Source: Flavobacteriales bacterium (lineage in GTDB: Bacteria > Bacteroidota > Bacteroidia > Flavobacteriales_F > PHOS-HE28). From it: a DNA stretch of 64,000 bases. Under the pieces are notes generated by a model that searched no databases, was not told the DNA's origin, and saw only the letters and a program-made list of their open reading frames with translations. This document shows, piece by piece, positions 55,581 through 64,000 of this stretch. Numbering within the stretch: the first letter of the stretch is position 1; each line of letters opens with the position of its first letter. A program made the position numbers and the translations under genes. The DNA lies in NCBI GenBank assembly GCA_016699575.1, contig CP064979.1, forward strand, positions 1,984,001 to 2,048,000, written 5' to 3'.

Positions 55581-57911
55581 ATGCCTGCAAGGTCCATCGT
55601 TCTTCCTGCGCTCCTCTGCGCCGCGCTGGTCAGCGCTCAAACGACGGCTTTGCTCACAGGACGTGTGGTTGATGCAACGTCGCAACGCGGTTTGGCTGGT
55701 GCAGCGGTGGAGGTGGCGGTCGGTGACTCTACCTATGCTGCAGTGACCGACAGCAGTGGCCACTTCACGTTCGGGCCGCTGTCCACGGGCATCGGCTCGG
55801 TGAGCGCATCCGCAGGGGGCTATGAAAAGTCCGCGCTCAACGACGTCTGGTTGCGGAGCGGCAAACCCGAGCAGGTGGAGCTTTTGTTGGACCGTGCTGT
55901 CAAGGAGCTTTCAGAAGCGCGCGTGAGCGGCCTCGTTGTTCTGCCGCCCAAACCCGGCACCTACGACCTCACCGTGGAGAAGAGCCTGCGTTATGCAGCC
56001 ACCTTCTTCGACCCGGCGCGCTTGGCCAACGCATATCCGGGCGTTGCCGCCACCAACGACCAAGCGAACCACTTCAGCGTGCGCGGCAATAACCCCAACG
56101 CCAACGCGTGGATGCTGGAAGGAGTGGAGATCGTGAGCCCCAACCACACCGGCAACGCGGGCACACCGAGCGATCGGCCCACGTTCAGTGGCGGGGGCAC
56201 CACCATGCTGAGCGCGCAGATGCTCGGCAACTCGCGCTTGCTCACCGGATCGCTACCTGTGCAATACGGCAACGCGCTCGGCGGCGTCATGGACATGCGC
56301 TTGCGCCGGGGAGCCAACGATCGTGCGCGCTTCACGGCCCAAGCGGGCCTCATCGGCATCGACCTCAGCACCGAGGGGCCGTTCGCGAACGCGAAGCGCG
56401 GCAGCTATCTGATCAACTACCGGTATTCAACGCTGGGCCTGCTCGGGGCCATGGGGGTTGCGCTGGGCGATGAACTCATCTCGTTCCAGGACCTAGCCTT
56501 CAATGTTTCCCTGCCACTGGGTCGCAACGCATGGGTGAACGTGTTCGGCATGGGCGGCGTGAGCAGCAACCGGTTCGATGCGAAGGACAGCACCGAACGT
56601 GAGTTCGACAAGGACGAACGCAACATCGACTACGAAAGCCGCATCGGTGCCGCAGGCGCTTCAGCCACGGTACCCTTGGGGGCCGGCCGCGGCTACTGGC
56701 GAACTGCACTGGCCTGGAGCGAGAGTGAACAGGAGCGCGTGGAGAAACTGGATCCCGGCACCAACGGCATCATTGTCCGCGGCGACCAAGCATTGCTGAG
56801 CGAGCGGAAATTGTCGGCGAGCACCACACTGCATCTTGCGTTCGGTCCACGCTTCGATGTGCAGGTGGGCGCCAGTGCCATGGAACGGACCATGCACCGT
56901 ATCGGCTTCGCATACGAGCAGGAGACCAGCGGTTGGTTGCTGCGGCCGCATGCCGAAGTGCGCTTCGGCATTACGCGCGGGCTGCGCATTTCGGCAGGGG
57001 CGGCCTGGTCGGTGTTCACCTTCAACGACGCAAGTGCCGTGCAGCCGCGGATCGCATTGGATCAGCGCCTCGGTGGATCAGGTTCGATCATTCTCACGGC
57101 GGGCTCGCGCGCGCAGCTGCCCCAGCAACAGCTGTACAGTACCGGCACCAACGCTGCCCCTTTGAACCGGGACCTCGGTTTCACGCGCAGCAACGAGGCG
57201 TCGCTGGCGTTGGCATTGCCCATCGGCGCCAGCGCCGCGCAATTCCGCGCAGAGGTCTACTACCAACAGATCACCAACCTGCCTGTCGCGGACACCCGGG
57301 TGGTTGATGATGCCGGCATCGGCACCTACAGCATGGTGAACGCTTGGGACGAAGCCACGTTCATCGCATTGCTCGATAGTGGAGAAGCGCGCAACATGGG
57401 CGTGGAAGTCTCGCTGGCCCGGCGCATGCTGCATCAATGGTTCTACCAAGTGAACGCGAGCGTATACGACGCGGTTTACACCGATGCCAACGGTGTTGAG
57501 CGCGGCTCACGCTGGGATGGTGGCTACATCGCGAACGGGGTGGTAGGCCGTGAGTGGGCGAGACAGAAGGAACTCGGCAAGCGCACATGGGGCCTGAGCC
57601 TGCGAGCCAATGCCATGGGCAATCAGCGCACCACACCGATCAATGAAGAAGCATCGCGAGCCTTGGGAACCACCGTGCATGACCTGTCGCGTGCTTACGA
57701 AGATCAGCTCGCTCCCGTCTTCCGCATCGATGTGCGTGTATACCTGAAGCGCGAACACCGCAACCGCACGGGAATGTGGGCGCTCGACCTGCTCAATGCC
57801 ACCAACGCGCAGAACGAAGCCTTCAAGTACTTCGATGTGCGCAAGGATGAAGTGGTGACGAAGTACCAGCTAGGGCTCATCCCCAACATCAGCTACCGCA
57901 TCGAGTTCTAA
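55581..57911 (+). CDS. TonB-dependent outer-membrane receptor with carboxypeptidase-like N-domain
   Basis: A 776-residue receptor; signal MPARSIVLPALLCAALVSAQ. Residues 23-105 are a CarboxypepD_reg-like domain (LTGRVVDATSQRGLAGAAVEVAVGDS). The plug domain follows (ATFFDPARLANAYPGVAATNDQANHFSVRGNNPNANAWMLEGVEIVSPNHTG, LPVQYGNALGGVMDMRLRRG), then a 22-strand-type barrel ending YQLGLIPNISYRIEF with a terminal Phe. Several HTG/NPNAN-like features match Bacteroidota receptors of unknown substrate. It has no SusD partner, so SusCD-type glycan uptake is unlikely. It is first in a row of three same-strand genes. Confidence 0.9.
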   Translation: MPARSIVLPALLCAALVSAQTTALLTGRVVDATSQRGLAGAAVEVAVGDSTYAAVTDSSGHFTFGPLSTGIGSVSASAGGYEKSALNDVWLRSGKPEQVELLLDRAVKELSEARVSGLVVLPPKPGTYDLTVEKSLRYAATFFDPARLANAYPGVAATNDQANHFSVRGNNPNANAWMLEGVEIVSPNHTGNAGTPSDRPTFSGGGTTMLSAQMLGNSRLLTGSLPVQYGNALGGVMDMRLRRGANDRARFTAQAGLIGIDLSTEGPFANAKRGSYLINYRYSTLGLLGAMGVALGDELISFQDLAFNVSLPLGRNAWVNVFGMGGVSSNRFDAKDSTEREFDKDERNIDYESRIGAAGASATVPLGAGRGYWRTALAWSESEQERVEKLDPGTNGIIVRGDQALLSERKLSASTTLHLAFGPRFDVQVGASAMERTMHRIGFAYEQETSGWLLRPHAEVRFGITRGLRISAGAAWSVFTFNDASAVQPRIALDQRLGGSGSIILTAGSRAQLPQQQLYSTGTNAAPLNRDLGFTRSNEASLALALPIGASAAQFRAEVYYQQITNLPVADTRVVDDAGIGTYSMVNAWDEATFIALLDSGEARNMGVEVSLARRMLHQWFYQVNASVYDAVYTDANGVERGSRWDGGYIANGVVGREWARQKELGKRTWGLSLRANAMGNQRTTPINEEASRALGTTVHDLSRAYEDQLAPVFRIDVRVYLKREHRNRTGMWALDLLNATNAQNEAFKYFDVRKDEVVTKYQLGLIPNISYRIEF

Positions 57912-57927
57912 CGCCATCAATCAAGGA

Positions 57928-58299
57928 ATGAAGAAGATCTTCTACGCTTTGCTTGCACTTGTCTTCGCGCTGTTCGCTTACTGGAACCTGAACGACCCCG
58001 ACCCCTGGATCTGGGCAACCGCCTATGCCGCGGTATTGGTGCTCTTCGCATTGGCCGTGCTCGGTCGTGCCGACCGGCGTATCAGCGGTTGGTACTCCGT
58101 TGCCCTCGGCATTTGGATGCTCACCATGTCCGGGGGTATGCTCGATTGGGCGAACGCGGGCTTCCCGTCCATTGCCGACGAGATGAAGGCCACGGCACCG
58201 CACATTGAGGTGGTGCGTGAGTTCCTTGGCCTGTTCATCGCGGTGGCTGCGCTGGCGTGGCTTGCTTGGAGCACGCCGAAGGAGATGAGGATGGGATAG
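57928..58299 (+). CDS. TMEM220-like small membrane protein
   Basis: A 123-residue protein with four hydrophobic helices: FYALLALVFALFAYWNLNDPDPWIWATAYAAVLVLFALAVL, YSVALGIWMLTMSGGML, and EVVREFLGLFIAVAALAWLAW. The helix 1 end NLNDPDPWIW is the hallmark of the transmembrane family 220. The role is unknown. It starts 17 bases after the receptor stop and ends 10 bases before the SLC13 gene. Confidence 0.82.
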   Translation: MKKIFYALLALVFALFAYWNLNDPDPWIWATAYAAVLVLFALAVLGRADRRISGWYSVALGIWMLTMSGGMLDWANAGFPSIADEMKATAPHIEVVREFLGLFIAVAALAWLAWSTPKEMRMG

Positions 58300-58308
58300 C
58301 CCTCCACA

Positions 58309-59748
58309 ATGCGCGCCCTCCTTTTCCGCCTTGCCGGTCCTGTGTGCGCGGTGTTGCTCTATCTCGCGTTTCAACACCTGGGCCACATGCCCGCCGCCAT
58401 GGCCGGTGCTGTGCTCTGGATGGCCATCTGGTGGATCAGCGAGGCCGTGCCGTTGGCGGTGACATCGCTGCTGCCGTTGGTGCTCTTCCCGTTGTGCGGA
58501 ATTGCCAGCACGGCGGCCACGGCCATGCACTATGGCAAGGAGATCATCTTCCTTTTCCTGGGCGGGTTCCTGCTGGCGCTGGGCATCGAGCGGAGCGGGC
58601 TGCATCGGCGCGCAGCGCTGTGGATCATGGTGCGCGCGGGCACAGCACCCTCGCGTTTGCTGCTCGGTGTGATGTTGAGCAGCGCATTGCTCAGCATGTG
58701 GATCAACAGCACCGCTTGCGTGCTGGTAATGCTGCCCATCGCGCTGGGCCTGGTGGACAAGTCGAAGCACGTCGAGGGGAACAACTTGGCTTTCGCGCTG
58801 CTCTTGGGGGCGGCGTACGGCGCGACCATCGGCGGCATGGCAACGCCCGTGGGCACACCGCCCAACCTCATCTTCATGGAGGTGGCCGAGCAGTTGTTCC
58901 CGCAGCAGGATGCCGTGGGCTTCGGGGCGTGGATGGCCTTCGGTGGACCTATCATGTGCATCTACCTGGCGTTCGCTTGGCTGCTACTGCATCTGTTGTT
59001 CACCCGGGGTATCGGGTTCGTACCGAACACCGCCCATACCGTGCGCGAAGAGCTGCGTGCGCTGGGGAGGCCAACCCGTGATGAACGGCTTGCAGCTGCC
59101 TGCTTTTGCAGCGCAGCCGTGCTTTGGATCACGGCGGGCCGTATCGAATTCAGCGAAGGCGTGGTGTACCCGGGTTGGCAGCGCGAAGGCACATGGCTCG
59201 AAGGCTTCAGTGATGCCGCTGTGGCCATTGCGTGTTCGATACCGCTGTTCCTTATCCCACGGAAGAATAGCGAGGAGAGCGGTGACCGCATGTTGCTCGG
59301 ATGGGACTTCGTTCAACAGCGTGTGCCCTGGGGCGTGCTGCTGCTCATCGGCGGTGGACTTGCCATGGCAAGCGGGTTCGAGGCGAGCGGGTTGGCCAAC
59401 ATCATGGGCCAAGCAATGGCCGGTTGGAACACCGGCAGTGATGTGGCGCAAGTGGGGTTGATCGCGTTGACCACAACGGGCTTGAGCGAACTGGGCAGCA
59501 ACTCGGCCATTGCCGGGCTTGTGCTGCCTTTGCTGGGCAGTGCAGCACCGGCGTGGGGCATGGAGCCGTTCACTGCCATGATCCCGGGAACCCTGGCGGC
59601 CACTTGCGGGTTCATGCTGCCCATCAGCTCGCCCATGATGGCCATCGTGTTCGCAACGGGTCGCGTGCCGGTGCGCACCATGTTGCGCGCCGGGGTGTGG
59701 ATGGACCTCGCGGGGATCGTACTGTTGGCGCTTTGGTTCGGGTTGTAG
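58309..59748 (+). CDS. SLC13/DASS-family sodium-dependent anion transporter
   Basis: A 479-residue transporter, probably for dicarboxylates, sulfate or a related anion. Family motifs: WWISEAVPLAVTSLLPLVLFPLCGI, MWINSTACVLVMLPIALGL (first SNT-like site), ATPVGTPPNLIFMEV, and SELGSNSAIAGLVLPLLG (second site). About 11-12 hydrophobic segments are visible. It follows the TMEM220-like gene by 10 bases and is probably in the same transcript. A strong hairpin ends the unit. Confidence 0.9.
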   Translation: MRALLFRLAGPVCAVLLYLAFQHLGHMPAAMAGAVLWMAIWWISEAVPLAVTSLLPLVLFPLCGIASTAATAMHYGKEIIFLFLGGFLLALGIERSGLHRRAALWIMVRAGTAPSRLLLGVMLSSALLSMWINSTACVLVMLPIALGLVDKSKHVEGNNLAFALLLGAAYGATIGGMATPVGTPPNLIFMEVAEQLFPQQDAVGFGAWMAFGGPIMCIYLAFAWLLLHLLFTRGIGFVPNTAHTVREELRALGRPTRDERLAAACFCSAAVLWITAGRIEFSEGVVYPGWQREGTWLEGFSDAAVAIACSIPLFLIPRKNSEESGDRMLLGWDFVQQRVPWGVLLLIGGGLAMASGFEASGLANIMGQAMAGWNTGSDVAQVGLIALTTTGLSELGSNSAIAGLVLPLLGSAAPAWGMEPFTAMIPGTLAATCGFMLPISSPMMAIVFATGRVPVRTMLRAGVWMDLAGIVLLALWFGL

Positions 59749-59758
59749 GTGCGCAATG

Positions 59759-59789
59759 GAAGAAGCCCGGCTACTGGCCGGGCTTCTTC
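59759..59789. terminator. Strong bidirectional terminator hairpin
   Basis: A 12-bp perfect stem GAAGAAGCCCGG-N7-CCGGGCTTCTTC between the SLC13 gene and the convergent adhesin gene. A-rich on the left and T-rich on the right, it would act in both directions. Confidence 0.8.
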
Positions 59790-59807
59790 GCTCGTTATGG
59801 TCTCTGA

Positions 59808-62800
59808 TCAGTAAGCGATCAGTCGTCCGCGCGACACAAGGCCGTCCAGCGTCACTTGGTAGAAGTAGACACCTTCGCCGATGCCCTCAGCATCGAGCAG
59901 TACGTCGGTGCGCTGGCCGCCGAGCACATTGGCGTTCACCGCGGGCACTACTTCCTTGCCGTTCATGTCGTACACCGTCACACGCGCGTTCCCGCTGCTC
60001 GGGGCCGTGAAGCTGATGGTGCATTGCTCGCGGAAGGGTGTGGGCCATGCTGTTGAACCGAAGAGCGATTTCCCGCCGTCCTTGCAAGGGGCGTCCATCA
60101 GCCAGATGATCTGTTCAATGACGGCCGTGTTGCCGCATTCGTCCGTTGCACTGTATGTCCGCAACAGATACCAGACCCCGGTGCTGTCCTGCATGAACAC
60201 GTCAGCGACCAGTACTTCCGCTTTGCTGCAGTTGTCAGTCGCCGTGCATGCTTCCGGTGCGGGTATCGCATCGCAGGTCGCTTTGAGCTCCGTATCGAGG
60301 GTGCATGCGATCACGGGTGCTTGGTCGTCCACCACGGTGATGGTCTGCACTGCCGTACCGGTGTTGCCGCAATCGTCGGTCGCTGAGTAAGTGCGCTCGA
60401 TCGTGTAGCTTCCGTTGCAGTTCCCCGGGATGGCCGTATCCACCACGGTAACGTCCAGCCAATCCTTGCATCCGTCCACTGCCCAGGGGGTCATATCAGG
60501 CTCCGGCACTTGGTTGCAGCTCACGGTGATGTCGGCCGGCACGCCCATGATGATCGGTGCTTGTGTGTCGACGACCGTGATGATCTGAACACAGGTCTCC
60601 ACATTGCCTAGGGCATCGGTGGCGGTCCAGGTGCGCTCCAGCGTGTAGGGGCAGGTGCCGTACCAAGCATCCGTCCAGCCCACGGTATACAACGTGTCGC
60701 AGTCGGGCTTCTTGCGGAACACCGGATGGCCCACATCGAGGGGATGGTTCGACGCGCCGCATTCGATGGTGACGTTCGGGCCGCACTCCACGATCATCGG
60801 GCCGCAGTCGTCATCGCAATCACCAAGGGTCACAACCACGTCCGTACTGCTGCTGCAACCGTTTTCGCTCGTAACCGTCACGCTGTAGGTGCCCGCTTCG
60901 AGGACGGTGGGGTTCAGATCATTGCTGGTGAAACCGTTCGGGCCGGTCCACTCGATCGTCAGGTTGCTGCCGCTCACGGTCGTGGCGAGCACCAAGCCGC
61001 TGCCATCACAAGGCAGAACGCCGCCGGTGGATTGCACCTCCGGCTGGGCGAGGTCTTCGTCGACGACCGCCTGGGCCGTGCTCGTGCATCCGTTCAGGCC
61101 TGTTACAGTAAGCATGTACGTACCCGCGACGGTGACGATCGGATTCTGGTCGGTGCTGGTGAAGCCGTTGGGGCCCGTCCAGCTATAGCTGCCATTGCCA
61201 ACGCCAATAAGCGTTACGCCCGTGTTGCTGCAATCAAGCGTTCCGCCACTGGCCAATGCGCCGGGTGCTTCGTCGTCGAGCAACACATCCGCCTGTGCTT
61301 GGCTGGTGCAGCCGTTCGCTCCGGTGACAGTCAGAACGTAAGTGCCCGCAACAGAGACCACAGGGTTCTGATCATTGCTGGTGAAGCCGTTGGGGCCGGT
61401 CCATGAGAAGGTGCCGTTGCCGTTGCCAGTGAGCATCACGCTGGTGTTGGTGCAGGTGAGCGTACCGCCGGTGGCTTGTGCACCGGGAGCTTCAACATCC
61501 AACAACACATCAGCTTGCGCCTGACTGGTGCAACCGTTAGCGCCGGTGACAGTGAGCACGTAAGTGCCAGCGACTGTCACAACAGGGTTTTGGTCATTGC
61601 TGGTGAAGCCGTTGGGGCCGGTCCAAGAGAACGTACCGTTCCCGCTGCCGGTCAGCATCACACTCGTGTTGGTGCAGGTGAGCGTGCCACCGGTGGCTTG
61701 TGCACCGGGAACACCGCTGTCTTCGAGAACGTCAGCTTGTGCCTGGCTGGTGCAACCATTCTGACCTGTCACGGTCAGGATATACGTGCCCGCAACAGAG
61801 ACCACAGGATTCTGGTCGTTGCTGTTGAAGCCGTTGGGTCCGGTCCAGGAGAACGTGCCGTTGCCGCTACCCGTCAGCATCACACTCGTGTTGGTGCAGG
61901 TGAGCGTGCCGCCGGTGGCTTGTGCGCCGGGAGCTTCGTCGTCCAACAACACATCAGCTTGTGCCTGGCTGGTGCAGCCGTTCGCGCCGGTGACAGTCAG
62001 AACGTACGTGCCAGCGACGGTTACAACAGGGTTCTGATCATTGCTGGTGAAGCCGTTCGGTCCGGTCCACGAGAACGTGCCGTTGCCGCTACCGGTGAGC
62101 ATTACGCTGGTGGTGCTGCAGGTGAGCGTGCCGCCGGTGGCTTGTGCGCCGGGAGCTTCATCATCGAGCAATACATCAGCTTGGGCCTGGCTGGTGCAGC
62201 CGTTCAGACCAGTCACAGTGAGCACATAGGTGCCCGCTACCGTCACGACAGGGTTCTGGTCGTTGCTGTTGAAGCCGTTGGGGCCGGTCCACGAGAACGT
62301 GCCATTGCCGTTGCCCATCAGCATCACGCTAGTGTTGCTGCAGGTGAGCGTGCCGCCAGTGGCTTGTGCGCCGGGAGCATCGCCATCAAGCAACACATCG
62401 GCCTGTGCTTGGCTGGTGCAGCCGTTCGCGCCGGTGACAGTCAGAACGTACGTGCCAGCGACGGTTACAACAGGGTTCTGATCATTGCTGGTGAAGCCGT
62501 TCGGTCCGGTCCACGAGAACGTGCCGTTGCCGTTGCCCATCAGCATCACGCTCGTGTTGCTGCAGGTGAGCGTTCCGCCGGTGGCTTGTGCGCCGGGAGC
62601 TTCATCATCGAGCAATACATCAGCTTGGGCCTGGCTGGTGCAGCCGTTGGCACCTGTGACAGTCAGAACGTACGTGCCAGCGACAGAGACCACAGGGTTC
62701 TGGTCATTGCTGGTGAAGTTGTTCGGGCCGGTCCACGAGAACGTGCCGTTGCCACTGCCAGTCAACATCACACTCGTGTTGCTGCAAGTGAGCGTGCCGC

Positions 62801-64000
62801 CAGTGGCTTGTGCACCGGGAGCTTCATCATCCAACAACACATCTGCTTGCGCTTGGCTGGTGCAGCCGTTGGCGCCGGTCACAGTGAGCACATACGTACC
62901 AGCGACAGAGACCACCGGGTTCTGATCGTTGCTGGTGAAACCGTTGGGGCCGGTCCATGAGAAGGTGCCGTTGCCGCTGCCAGTCAACATCACACTCGTG
63001 TTGTTGCAAGTGAGCGTGCCGCCAGTGGCTTGTGCGCCGGGAGCTTCGTCGTCGAGCAAGACATCAGCTTGGGCCTGACTGGTGCAGCCGTTCTGACCAG
63101 TCACGGTGAGCACATAGGTGCCCGCTATCGTCACGACAGGGTTCTGGTCGTTGCTGTTGAAGCCGTTGGGGCCGGTCCACGAGAACGTGCCATTGCCGTT
63201 GCCCATCAGCATCACGCTAGTGTTGCTGCAGGTGAGCGTTCCGCCGGTGGCTTGTGCGCCGGGAGCATCGCCATCAAGCAACACATCGGCCTGTGCTTGG
63301 CTGGTGCAGCCGTTCGCGCCGGTGACAGTCAGAACGTACGTGCCAGCGACGGTTACAACAGGGTTCTGATCATTGCTGGTGAAACCGTTCGGGCCGGTCC
63401 ATGAGAACGAACCATTGCCGCTACCGGTGAGCATTACGCTAGTGGTGCTGCAGGTGAGCGTTCCGCCGGTGGCTTGTGCGCCGGGAGCTTCGTCGTCAAG
63501 CAATACATCAGCTTGTGCTTGACTCGTGCAACCGTTCTGACCTGTCACGGTCAACACGTACGTGCCAGCGACAGAGACCACAGGGTTCTGGTCATTGCTG
63601 GTGAAACCGTTCGGTCCGGTCCACGAGAACGTGCCGTTGCCGTTGCCCATCAGCATCACGCTCGTGTTGCTGCAGGTGAGCGTTCCGCCGGTGGCTTGTG
63701 CGCCGGGAGCATCGCCATCAAGCAACACATCGGCCTGTGCTTGGCTGGTGCAGCCGTTCGCGCCGGTGACAGTCAGAACGTACGTGCCAGCGACGGTTAC
63801 AACAGGGTTCTGATCATTGCTGGTGAAGCCGTTCGGTCCGGTCCACGAGAACGTGCCGTTGCCGCTACCGGTGAGCATTACGCTGGTGGTGCTGCAGGTG
63901 AGCGTTCCGCCGGTGGCTTGTGCGCCGGGAGCTTCGTCGTCGAGCAACACATCTGCTAGCGCCTGGCTGTTGCAGCCGTTCAGACCAGTCACAGTGAGCA
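59808..64000 (-). CDS. Giant T9SS adhesin with SprB-like tandem repeats (cut by window edge)
   Basis: At least 1396 residues; the N-terminus lies past base 64000. From the right edge there are twelve nearly identical 74-residue Ig-like repeats (GAQATGGTLTCSNTSVML, TGSGNGTFSWTGPNGFTSN, DQNPVVSVAGTYVLTVTG, ANGCTSQAQADVLLDD) and two diverged ones (GALASGGTLDC, VQSTGGVLPC). Next come a region with DCDDDCGPMIVECGPNVTIECG and HYR-like domains (APIIMGVPADITVSCNQ, ATDDCGNTGTAVQTITVVDDQAPVI). The end is a type A T9SS sorting domain (SLFGSTAWPTPFREQCTISF ... GVYFYQVTLDGLVSRGRLIAY). The Cys pairs in each repeat may form disulfides. A surface adhesin or gliding-type protein is the likely role. Confidence 0.92.
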   Translation of the reverse strand, partial: LTVTGLNGCNSQALADVLLDDEAPGAQATGGTLTCSTTSVMLTGSGNGTFSWTGPNGFTSNDQNPVVTVAGTYVLTVTGANGCTSQAQADVLLDGDAPGAQATGGTLTCSNTSVMLMGNGNGTFSWTGPNGFTSNDQNPVVSVAGTYVLTVTGQNGCTSQAQADVLLDDEAPGAQATGGTLTCSTTSVMLTGSGNGSFSWTGPNGFTSNDQNPVVTVAGTYVLTVTGANGCTSQAQADVLLDGDAPGAQATGGTLTCSNTSVMLMGNGNGTFSWTGPNGFNSNDQNPVVTIAGTYVLTVTGQNGCTSQAQADVLLDDEAPGAQATGGTLTCNNTSVMLTGSGNGTFSWTGPNGFTSNDQNPVVSVAGTYVLTVTGANGCTSQAQADVLLDDEAPGAQATGGTLTCSNTSVMLTGSGNGTFSWTGPNNFTSNDQNPVVSVAGTYVLTVTGANGCTSQAQADVLLDDEAPGAQATGGTLTCSNTSVMLMGNGNGTFSWTGPNGFTSNDQNPVVTVAGTYVLTVTGANGCTSQAQADVLLDGDAPGAQATGGTLTCSNTSVMLMGNGNGTFSWTGPNGFNSNDQNPVVTVAGTYVLTVTGLNGCTSQAQADVLLDDEAPGAQATGGTLTCSTTSVMLTGSGNGTFSWTGPNGFTSNDQNPVVTVAGTYVLTVTGANGCTSQAQADVLLDDEAPGAQATGGTLTCTNTSVMLTGSGNGTFSWTGPNGFNSNDQNPVVSVAGTYILTVTGQNGCTSQAQADVLEDSGVPGAQATGGTLTCTNTSVMLTGSGNGTFSWTGPNGFTSNDQNPVVTVAGTYVLTVTGANGCTSQAQADVLLDVEAPGAQATGGTLTCTNTSVMLTGNGNGTFSWTGPNGFTSNDQNPVVSVAGTYVLTVTGANGCTSQAQADVLLDDEAPGALASGGTLDCSNTGVTLIGVGNGSYSWTGPNGFTSTDQNPIVTVAGTYMLTVTGLNGCTSTAQAVVDEDLAQPEVQSTGGVLPCDGSGLVLATTVSGSNLTIEWTGPNGFTSNDLNPTVLEAGTYSVTVTSENGCSSSTDVVVTLGDCDDDCGPMIVECGPNVTIECGASNHPLDVGHPVFRKKPDCDTLYTVGWTDAWYGTCPYTLERTWTATDALGNVETCVQIITVVDTQAPIIMGVPADITVSCNQVPEPDMTPWAVDGCKDWLDVTVVDTAIPGNCNGSYTIERTYSATDDCGNTGTAVQTITVVDDQAPVIACTLDTELKATCDAIPAPEACTATDNCSKAEVLVADVFMQDSTGVWYLLRTYSATDECGNTAVIEQIIWLMDAPCKDGGKSLFGSTAWPTPFREQCTISFTAPSSGNARVTVYDMNGKEVVPAVNANVLGGQRTDVLLDAEGIGEGVYFYQVTLDGLVSRGRLIAY
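61250..64000. repeat. 222-bp tandem repeat array in the adhesin gene
   Basis: At least twelve units of exactly 222 bp (for example GTGGCTTGTG at 61471 and again at 61693). Units differ at scattered positions only, in patterns shared between non-adjacent units (CSNTS/CSTTS/CTNTS, SGNG/NGNG, GFTSN/GFNSN), which points to recombination among them. The array continues past the window. Confidence 0.92.

Noticed and set aside
55581..57911. SusC of a SusCD glycan-uptake pair
   Set aside because: No SusD-like lipoprotein lies next to it and no glycan enzymes are adjacent.
61476..62960. 494-codon repetitive open frame antisense to the adhesin
   Set aside because: It only mirrors the 222-bp repeats (222 is a multiple of 3, so any open frame repeats).
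61250..64000. CRISPR-like regular repeats
   Set aside because: Units are 222 bp, in frame and without spacers; they encode Ig-like domains.

Overview
The window comes from a high-GC member of the Bacteroidota, most likely a Flavobacteriales-type lineage. Several things seen in the sequence support this. Large secreted proteins end in type IX secretion (T9SS) sorting domains. The SdhC is of the Bacteroidota cytochrome b type. TonB-dependent, FG-GAP, delta-60 and SprB-like surface proteins are present. Many genes have a TAnnTTTG/TTCG -7 box a few bases before the start codon. No rRNA, tRNA or CRISPR array was seen.

Layout. 1-3278: succinate dehydrogenase operon (sdhC cut by the window edge, sdhA, sdhB). 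3283-6416: an LprI-like protein, a DUF433/DUF5615 pair, a first GH29 fucosidase and a RelE/ParE-type pair. 6470-9334: a second GH29 fucosidase and a FucP-type permease, together a small fucose-scavenging locus. 9336-17454: PhoD-like phosphatase, PAP2-like membrane protein, RpoN, an unknown protein and a large TPR protein, separated by dispersed repeats and repeated terminators. 17523-21542: a defence cassette (type IIG restriction-methylase plus DUF3800 protein) joined to the truncated start of another restriction gene. 21972-29076: surface protein, ArsC/Spx-like protein, DODA-type dioxygenase, and a PIN-toxin module that lies between two copies of the 3' end of asnS.

29219-46988 is the most interesting part. 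It holds a 14-repeat FG-GAP secreted protein, a LuxR-type response regulator, two tandem TPR histidine kinases with almost identical catalytic cores, and two paralogous delta-60 beta-propeller proteins. Four promoters here share one architecture: AACCC-N4-GGGTTATT, 21 bases, then a -7 box like GAGNTTTG. They sit before the FG-GAP gene, the kinase operon and both delta-60 genes, which suggests a local regulon run by the embedded two-component system. A 2868-bp IS1-family element (12-bp identical inverted ends, 8-bp target duplication CCTGATCA) carries three extra genes. It has inserted between the first kinase and the response regulator, and that kinase also has a frameshift near its 3' end.

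46980-59748: DsbA/FrnE-like protein, a TetR-TolC-MFP-RND efflux operon with a clear operator, a small outer-membrane barrel protein, a TonB-dependent receptor, a TMEM220-like protein and an SLC13-type transporter. 59808-64000: the 3' part of a giant T9SS adhesin with about twelve nearly identical 222-bp repeats, running off the right edge.
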